NCBI GenBank assembly: GCA_015064255.1
Contig: SVSP01000002.1
Location: 62,001-126,000, forward strand
Source: Oscillospiraceae bacterium
GTDB taxonomy: Bacteria > Bacillota > Clostridia > Oscillospirales > CAG-272
Length of the DNA stretch: 64,000 nucleotides
Direction: 5' to 3'
The notes under the pieces were generated by a model. It was not told the DNA's origin and did not search any database. It saw only the letters and a program-made list of their open reading frames with translations. Positions 57,786 to 64,000 of the stretch are shown piece after piece (position 1 is the first letter of the stretch; the number at the start of each line of letters is the position of its first letter). The position numbers and the translations under genes are program-made.

Positions 57786-59018
57786 ATGAAAGACAGAATA
57801 AAGATGAAAACAAAAGAAAAAAAGCAAATTTTAACCTGGAATAACTGTTTTAAAGTCGGAGTGAGCTTGTTTGTGCTATTTTTGTGCATTCACTATTGGT
57901 CACCGATATCAAAGCTTCTCTCGGACACGCTTAAAGCGGCATCACCGATATTTATCGGCTTTGCGATAGCATACGTCATAAATCTTTTGATGAATCTCTA
58001 CGAAAAGATATATTTCCCAAAACATTCGGATAAAAAGATAGTATATGCAACGCGCAGACCGATCTGCCTTACGCTTACACTTCTTACTTTTGCGGCAGTT
58101 ATAGCGCTTCTGATATGGATAGTTGTTCCCGAGCTTGTTCAGTGTATCTCATTCCTGATTGCAGAAATCCCTCCGCTGATCCAGAAGCTTCTTAAGAGCG
58201 AATGGATACGTGATATCGTGCCGTCGGACATACTTTCCACGCTGACTTCTATCGACTGGCTGTCCTACGTTGAAAAGATAATCGGAACGGTCGGAAACGG
58301 AATCGGAAGTGCGGTAAGCGCAGTAGTTACTTTCGTTACGTCCACGCTGTCGGTGATAGTTACGATATTCATAAGCCTTATTTTTTCAATGTATATGCTC
58401 ATTGATAAAGAAAAGTTTTTCAGTCAGACAAAGAGAATGTGCAAGAATTATCTTTCCGGAAAGCATTTTGAGAAAATATCGCATATATCTTCGGTCGTTA
58501 ATAACAGCTTCCGCAGATATATAGTCGGACAGTTTACAGAGGCTATAATTCTCGGTGTCCTCTGCTCGGTCGGAATGCTTATTTTTAAATTTCCGTATGC
58601 GGGAATGATAGGTGCGCTTATAGGATTTACCGCACTTATTCCCGTAGCGGGCGCATACATAGGTGCAGGTGTCGGCGCCGTTATGATCCTTACCGTATCA
58701 CCGATCAAAGCACTTCTTTTCCTTCTCTTTATTCTCGTGCTTCAGCAGCTTGAGGGAAATCTGATATATCCGAAGGTGGTCGGAAATTCACTCGGACTGC
58801 CTGCTCTTTGGGTGCTTGCCGCAGTTACCGTCGGAGGTACTCTTATGGGAATGCTCGGAATGCTTATCGGTGTTCCGATAGCGGCGGCAATTTATCAGCT
58901 TATCAGAGAAGACCTGCACAACCGTGAGAAAAAAGCACTTCTTGCAGAAAGCGCACATACTATCAAAAGGGTGCGCCTGCGCGTGAAAGAGCCGGAAGAC
59001 AGCTCGGAAGAGAATTGA
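57786..59018 (+). CDS. AI-2E family transporter / permease
   Basis: Multiple TM helices; GALIGFTALIPVAGAYIGAGVGAVMIL; QLEGNLIYPKVVGNSLGLPALWVLAAVTVGG. Confidence 0.9.
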   Translation: MKDRIKMKTKEKKQILTWNNCFKVGVSLFVLFLCIHYWSPISKLLSDTLKAASPIFIGFAIAYVINLLMNLYEKIYFPKHSDKKIVYATRRPICLTLTLLTFAAVIALLIWIVVPELVQCISFLIAEIPPLIQKLLKSEWIRDIVPSDILSTLTSIDWLSYVEKIIGTVGNGIGSAVSAVVTFVTSTLSVIVTIFISLIFSMYMLIDKEKFFSQTKRMCKNYLSGKHFEKISHISSVVNNSFRRYIVGQFTEAIILGVLCSVGMLIFKFPYAGMIGALIGFTALIPVAGAYIGAGVGAVMILTVSPIKALLFLLFILVLQQLEGNLIYPKVVGNSLGLPALWVLAAVTVGGTLMGMLGMLIGVPIAAAIYQLIREDLHNREKKALLAESAHTIKRVRLRVKEPEDSSEEN

Positions 59019-59055
59019 AAAATATTTTACTATTATTTTATAAGGAAAGAAAATT

Positions 59056-59574
59056 ATGAAAAACATACTTGTCGTTGTAGATATGCAGAATGATTTTATC
59101 GACGGTGCGCTCGGTACGAAAGAGGCTGTTTCCATCGTTGAAAATGTTAAATCAAAAATAGAAAATTTTGAAGGAGAGATAATATTCACACGCGATACGC
59201 ACGAAAGCGATTATCTCACTACGCAGGAGGGCAGAAATCTCCCTGTTGAGCATTGTATATGCGGTAGCTTTGGTTGGGAAATACGAAGCGAGCTTACGGG
59301 TATCAGAGAAGGAACAGTAATTGACAAGCCGACCTTCGGGTCAAGAGTGCTTGCCGAGCTTCTTTATGAAAAGCATAAAAAAGAGGGTATAGGCGAAATA
59401 ACTCTTATCGGTCTTTGCACAGATATTTGCGTTATATCGAATGCGCTTGTGATAAAAGCATTCCTTCCCGAAGTTAAAATAACGGTAGACGCGTCCTGCT
59501 GCGCGGGCGTTACTCCCGAAAGTCATCAGAACGCACTTGCCGCTATGAAAATGTGCCAGATAAACATAGCTTAG
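59056..59574 (+). CDS. Isochorismatase-family cysteine hydrolase (nicotinamidase-like)
   Basis: LVVVDMQNDFIDGALGT; GLCTDICVISNAL; DASCCAGVTPESHQNAL. Confidence 0.88.
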   Translation: MKNILVVVDMQNDFIDGALGTKEAVSIVENVKSKIENFEGEIIFTRDTHESDYLTTQEGRNLPVEHCICGSFGWEIRSELTGIREGTVIDKPTFGSRVLAELLYEKHKKEGIGEITLIGLCTDICVISNALVIKAFLPEVKITVDASCCAGVTPESHQNALAAMKMCQINIA

Positions 59575-59725
59575 GAAACCTTTTTTGAAAAAAAGGTTTC
59601 CTAAGAACCTTCCAAAAAACTTTACTTAAAAGAAAAGCAGTAACTTGTTTTGAGAAAAGTTTTGGTCGAGCTTTTTCAAAAGCTCGCGGGGTTTCTTAAG
59701 GGGCGGAGCCCCTTGAGCAAATTCT
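59571..59725 (+). repeat. Composite palindromic element flush with the isochorismatase-family stop
   Basis: ggaaaccttttttgaaaaaaaggtttcctaagaaccttccaaaaaactttactt...gagaaaagttttggtcgagctttttcaaaagctcgcggggtttcttaaggggcggagccccttgagc. Confidence 0.85.
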
Positions 59726-59795
59726 TGAGTAGAACTTTTTACCCAAAATAAAAAGCCTGTTTTGTATAAAATTTTATGCAAACAGGCTTTTTCTA

Positions 59796-59824
59796 TTGAC
59801 AAAAGAGAAAAAATATAGTATCAT
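59796..59824 (+). promoter_or_regulatory. SigA-type promoter of the second amino acid ABC operon
   Basis: ttgaca - 17 bp - tatcat. Confidence 0.75.
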
Positions 59825-59878
59825 AAGGACACTTATAAACGCTTTATTTTGATAAAGCGAAAGAAAGGAACTTTAATT

Positions 59879-60700
59879 ATGAAACGCATACTTACACTCA
59901 CACTCGCTCTTGTTCTCGTGTTCACTATGATGACATGCTTCACTTCCTGCGGAGAAAAATCCGACTGGGAAAAGATCGAAGAACAGGGCTTCTTCTACTG
60001 CGGAATAACAGTATATGCACCTATGAACTATTTTGACGAAGACGGTAACCTCGTCGGATTTGACACAGAATTTGCAAACGCTGTTGCAAAAGAACTCGGA
60101 CTTGAAGCAAAATTCCAGGTTATCAGCTGGCCGAATAAGTATATGGAGCTTAACAGCGGCGCTATTGACCTTATCTGGAACGGATTTACATACGGCGACG
60201 AAGACGGTGTTTCCCGTACGGAATACGTTGACTTTACATACGCTTATCTTGAAAACCGCCAGTGCCTCGTAACAAAGGCTGACCGCGTTAACGAACTCAA
60301 TACAGCAGAAGCTCTCAAGGGTAAGAAGGGCGTTGCAGAAGGCGGATCTTCGGGTGAAGGCGTTGCAATAGACCTTGCAGGCGACGAAAAGCTTATTACA
60401 ACCTTTACGTCTCAGGCATCTGCTCTTATGGAGCTTGTTGCAGGTAACGCTGATTTCGCGGTTATCGACTATCAGATGGCTAATGCAATGGTAGGAAAGG
60501 GCGACTACGCAGGACTCTCCATCAATAAGGCAGTAGAGCCCGAAAGCGAAGTTTACGCTATCGGATGCCGCAAGGGAAGCGACCTTACAGCAAAGATCAA
60601 CGAAGCTATAAAGACTCTCTCCGAAAACGGAACGCTTGCTGAGCTTGCTGAAAAGTACGGCCTTACAAATGACCTTATCCAAAATATCGGTAGCAACTGA
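59879..60700 (+). CDS. Amino acid ABC transporter substrate-binding lipoprotein
   Basis: Lipobox CFTSCGE; MNYFDEDGNLVGFDTEFANAVAKELGL. Confidence 0.94.
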   Translation: MKRILTLTLALVLVFTMMTCFTSCGEKSDWEKIEEQGFFYCGITVYAPMNYFDEDGNLVGFDTEFANAVAKELGLEAKFQVISWPNKYMELNSGAIDLIWNGFTYGDEDGVSRTEYVDFTYAYLENRQCLVTKADRVNELNTAEALKGKKGVAEGGSSGEGVAIDLAGDEKLITTFTSQASALMELVAGNADFAVIDYQMANAMVGKGDYAGLSINKAVEPESEVYAIGCRKGSDLTAKINEAIKTLSENGTLAELAEKYGLTNDLIQNIGSN

Positions 60701-61359
60701 TGGGCTTTTGGGAAATAACGGCGAAGCTGTTTGAGGGCTTTGGCACGACCTGTCTGCTCTTTATCCTGACGCTTGTTTTTTCATTGCCGCTCGGACTTGT
60801 GATAGCTTTCGGATCAATGTCGAAATTCAAACCGCTTGCGTGGCTGAGCAGAACTGTTGTCTGGATAATCAGAGGAACTCCGCTGATGCTTCAGCTCTTT
60901 GTGGTATTTTACGTGCCGGGAATGCTGTTCGGACTTCAGCTTTTCGGCGGTATTAACGGACGCTTTACGGCGGCACTCGTTGCTTTCGTTATAAACTACG
61001 CGTGTTACTTCTCGGAAATTTACCGAGGAGGCATCGAAAGCATACCGCGCGGTCAGTACGAGGCCGCGCAGGTGCTCGGAATGACGGCAAGAGAAACCTT
61101 CTTTACGGTTATACTGATGCAGGTCGTAAAGAGAATACTCGCTCCAATGAGTAACGAGGTCATAACTCTCGTTAAGGATACTTCGCTCGCACGCGTAATT
61201 GCTGTTGCGGAAATATTCTTCGTTAACGAGATGGATTTCCTGTCAAAGGGACTCGTATGGCCGCTTTTCTATATCGCGGTATTCTTCCTTATATTTGTCG
61301 GCGCGCTGACAATTTTCTTCCGCTACTGCGAGAAGAAGCTCGATTATTATCGGGTATAA
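60700..61359 (+). CDS. Amino acid ABC transporter permease
   Basis: EIYRGGIESIPRGQYEAAQVLGMTARETFFTVILMQVVKRILAPMSNE; translationally coupled TGATG overlap. Confidence 0.95.
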   Translation: MGFWEITAKLFEGFGTTCLLFILTLVFSLPLGLVIAFGSMSKFKPLAWLSRTVVWIIRGTPLMLQLFVVFYVPGMLFGLQLFGGINGRFTAALVAFVINYACYFSEIYRGGIESIPRGQYEAAQVLGMTARETFFTVILMQVVKRILAPMSNEVITLVKDTSLARVIAVAEIFFVNEMDFLSKGLVWPLFYIAVFFLIFVGALTIFFRYCEKKLDYYRV

Positions 61360-61390
61360 ATCAATTAATTAAAAGGAATCGGTCATATTT

Positions 61391-62191
61391 ATGGCTTTTC
61401 TCGAAGTAAAAAATCTGAAAAAACAGTTTGGAAACACAAGAGTTCTCCACGGTATTGACTTTTCTATGGAAAAAGGCGAGGTCGTTGCACTTCTCGGCGC
61501 TTCCGGCGGAGGAAAGACTACCTTTTTGCGCTGTCTGAATTTCCTTGAAATGGCTAACGAGGGCACGATAGACGTTGAAGGCGGATTTCACTTTGATGCA
61601 AATGAAACTTATAAGTCGTCAGAGATAAGAAATATGTGTCTGAAAATGGGACTTGTATTTCAGTCGTTCAATCTTTTTCCGCAGTACACCGCGCTTGAAA
61701 ACGTATATCTTCCGCTTCAGCTCAGAACAAAGGAAGAGATACGCAAAACAGTACCGCGCGGCAAGGCAAGACGCGAGGCAATATCAGAGGCTCATAAAGA
61801 AAACAAAAAACGCGCCGAAGCACTCCTTAACGGAGTAGGTCTTTCGGAAAAAATGAACAATTATCCTTGGCAGCTTTCGGGCGGACAGCAGCAGAGAGTC
61901 GCAATAGCACGTGCTCTTGCGCAGGAGCCTGCCGTGCTTTGCTTCGACGAGCCTACGAGTGCGCTTGACCCCGAGCTTACCGGCGAGGTGCTTCGCGTTA
62001 TCAAGGAGCTTAAGGATCAGGGACGCACGATGCTTGTGGTGACACACGAGATGGATTTCGCGCGAAACGTTGCCGATCGAGTTGTCTTTTTCGCTGACGG
62101 ACTTATCGAAGAAGAGGGCACTCCCGAAGAGATATTCAATAATCCCAAATCTCCGAAAACGGCGGCTTTCTTTAAGCATAGCACGCTGTAA
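61391..62191 (+). CDS. Amino acid ABC transporter ATP-binding protein
   Basis: [47 protein letters not shown]. Confidence 0.95.
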   Translation: MAFLEVKNLKKQFGNTRVLHGIDFSMEKGEVVALLGASGGGKTTFLRCLNFLEMANEGTIDVEGGFHFDANETYKSSEIRNMCLKMGLVFQSFNLFPQYTALENVYLPLQLRTKEEIRKTVPRGKARREAISEAHKENKKRAEALLNGVGLSEKMNNYPWQLSGGQQQRVAIARALAQEPAVLCFDEPTSALDPELTGEVLRVIKELKDQGRTMLVVTHEMDFARNVADRVVFFADGLIEEEGTPEEIFNNPKSPKTAAFFKHSTL

Positions 62192-62208
62192 TCAAAATAA
62201 AAACAAAT

Positions 62209-62244
62209 AATCCCGACAGATCAAGTTTTAAGATCTGTCGGGAT
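62209..62244 (+). terminator. Terminator of the amino acid ABC operon
   Basis: aatcccgacagat...atctgtcgggatt then ttgttt. Confidence 0.88.
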
Positions 62245-62279
62245 TTTGTTTGTGTGCTTGGTTGTTACGGTTAAGTGCA

Positions 62280-62808
62280 GTGTTTTTTGGAAAAAGTTTC
62301 CTGAGAAAAAGAAAATGCAGTTTCGCGCAACGAGGCACGCGCGACTTAAGTGGCTCCGCCCCTTAAGAAACCCCGCGAGCTTTTGAAAAAGCTCGACCAA
62401 AACTTTTCTAAAAAAACATTTTTCTTTTGCGGAAAAGTTTTTGGAAAAGGTTTCCTGAGAAAAAGGAAGCGCAGTTTCGTGCAACGAGGCACGCGCGACT
62501 TAAGTGGCTCCGCCCTTTAAGAAACCCCGCGAGCTTTTGAAAAAGCTCGACCAAAACTTTTCTAAAAAAACATTTTTCTTTTGCGGAAAAGTTTTTGGAA
62601 AAGGTTTCCTGAGAAAAAGGAAGCGCAGTTTCGTACAACGAGGCACGCGCGACTTAAGAGGCTCCGCCCTTTAAGAAACCCCGCGAGCTTTTGAAAAAGC
62701 TCGACCAAAACTTTTCTAAAAAAACATTTTTCTTTTCAGAAAAGTTTTTGGGATTCTTAAACCTTTTTTTTAAAAAGGTTTAAGTCCAAAGGGACAGAGT
62801 CCCTTTGG
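62280..62808. repeat. Three tandem 154-bp copies of the composite palindromic element plus terminal hairpins
   Basis: cgaggcacgcgcgacttaag at 62331, 62485 and 62639 (exact 154-bp period); ends ccaaagggacagagtccctttgg next to the isomerase stop. Confidence 0.92.
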
Positions 62809-63564
62809 TTATTTCCCGTAAATTTCTTTTGCGATCTTAAGACTTTCGATAGGATCCATAAGAGGACCGTACTCGAGTCCGCACGCACCGGTATAGCCTG
62901 CCTTGTCGATAGCGTCGAAGATTACCTTGTAATCGTTTTCGCCGTACTGAAGCTCGTGTCTTCCGGGATGTCCGGCAGAGTGAAGATGTGCTATAAGATC
63001 AAGATTTTTCGTAACGCTCGGAATAATATTGCCTTCCATTATCTGCTGGTGATAAATGTCGTATATGAGCTTGACGTTGGGGTGGTCTACCTCGCGGATG
63101 ATGTCAAAGGCTTCGATAGAAGACCAGAGATAGTATCCGGGATGGTTTACGTAGGTGTTGAGAGGCTCGGGCATTATCGTAACGCCGTATTCTTCAAGAA
63201 TGGGCTTTGCCTCGTTAAGGGCTGCGACGATGGAAGCACGCTGTTCTTCTCTCGGAGCACCCGTGTCCTGACCGACCTGTGTAATAAGCTTCTTTACGCC
63301 GAGCTTCTTTGCTGCGATGCAGCTTTCTTTAAGTCCGTCAAGCCAAAGCTGTCTGTGTTCGGGAGTTGTCATACGGAATTCGGATGTGCACATACTGAGA
63401 AGTTCAACGCCTGTTTCGTCGAGAGTTGCCTTGACCTTGTCGAGATCGAGGCTCTTCCAATGATATGTCTCCGCCGCATCGTATCCGAGTGATGCGACTG
63501 TTTTTATAGCTTCACAAAAATCAACGTTTTTGAAAAAGCAGGGAATAGGTACACAAAGTCTCAT
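62809..63564 (-). CDS. Sugar phosphate isomerase/epimerase (TIM barrel, xylose-isomerase-like)
   Basis: MRLCVPIPCFFKNVDFCEAIKTVASLGYDAAETYHW; EPLNTYVNHPGYYL; IYHQQIMEGN. Confidence 0.9.
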   Translation of the reverse strand: MRLCVPIPCFFKNVDFCEAIKTVASLGYDAAETYHWKSLDLDKVKATLDETGVELLSMCTSEFRMTTPEHRQLWLDGLKESCIAAKKLGVKKLITQVGQDTGAPREEQRASIVAALNEAKPILEEYGVTIMPEPLNTYVNHPGYYLWSSIEAFDIIREVDHPNVKLIYDIYHQQIMEGNIIPSVTKNLDLIAHLHSAGHPGRHELQYGENDYKVIFDAIDKAGYTGACGLEYGPLMDPIESLKIAKEIYGK

Positions 63565-63582
63565 AAAATTATCTCCTGTATA

Positions 63583-64000
63583 TTATTTTTTGAAATATAT
63601 TACCTGTCCGCTTTCCATAGATTCATTTGCCGCGAAAGCGATCTTGTGCGACTTGAGCGAATCGGCATAGTCGGAACGGATAAGGCTTCTGTCGCCTGTC
63701 ATAACAGCCTTGAGGAATGCTTCGTCGAGAAGGAATGTCTGATCTACTCCTCTCGGAATATCAGTGACACCGTCTTTGGATGTGATAATAAGATTGTTTC
63801 TGAGTCTGTAATCGAGGACCATATCGTTTAGCGTAATGTAATATCCGCATCTCGGTCTGACACCCTGAGAATAGCATCCGCTGACGAGTGTTGCGGTTAC
63901 GTTGTTTTCGAAGCGGTAAACGACTGTCGAATGGTCGTCGGTGTCATATTCGGGAGAAGCGTCAACGCCCGCTTTAACCATACCCGTCGAAGCGGTAGCA
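63583..64000 (-). CDS. Gfo/Idh/MocA-family oxidoreductase, C-terminal part (5' end outside window)
   Basis: Frame is open to the window end; YRFENNVTATLVSGCYSQG...RSDYADSLKSHKIAFAANESMESGQVI. Confidence 0.75.
   Translation of the reverse strand, partial: ATASTGMVKAGVDASPEYDTDDHSTVVYRFENNVTATLVSGCYSQGVRPRCGYYITLNDMVLDYRLRNNLIITSKDGVTDIPRGVDQTFLLDEAFLKAVMTGDRSLIRSDYADSLKSHKIAFAANESMESGQVIYFKK

Noticed and set aside
62221-62638. Two near-identical small - strand ORFs (MHETALPFSQETFSKNF... and MYETALPFSQETF...)
   Set aside because: Read through the 154-bp repeat array; identity reflects the repeats, not a peptide family.

Overview
This 64 kb window looks like chromosomal DNA from a gut-type anaerobic Bacillota/Clostridia organism; that assignment is inferred from gene content and I could not run taxonomy. 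I support about 49 protein-coding genes. Housekeeping genes include prs, nrdR, an RNase M5-like Toprim protein, holA, pgsA, rimO, recX, pnp, rpsO, alaS, thiI, nadE, argF and argG. Polysaccharide and surface functions include GH51, GH43, GH38, a heparinase II/III-like protein, two tandem polysaccharide deacetylases, two CotH-kinase-like secreted proteins, a sialidase-like lipoprotein and a lipoprotein M3 peptidase. There are two polar amino-acid ABC systems, one with a substrate-binding-protein/permease fusion. No rRNA, tRNA, CRISPR array, prophage or transposase was recognised. The items most worth a second look are: (1) a two-gene unit of an MDR dehydrogenase and a short divergent glycyl-radical enzyme with no activase in the window; (2) a family of intergenic palindromic elements that sit flush against stop codons or just upstream of ribosome-binding sites, with tandem copies at 93, 154 and 258 bp periods; (3) further MITE/REP-like palindromes; (4) the SBP-permease fusion; (5) a free-standing TSCPD protein next to NrdR; and (6) a Cys-rich-repeat/M3-peptidase lipoprotein. 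I found no clear multi-gene system that I can call entirely new. The glycyl-radical unit and the repeat family are the best candidates.
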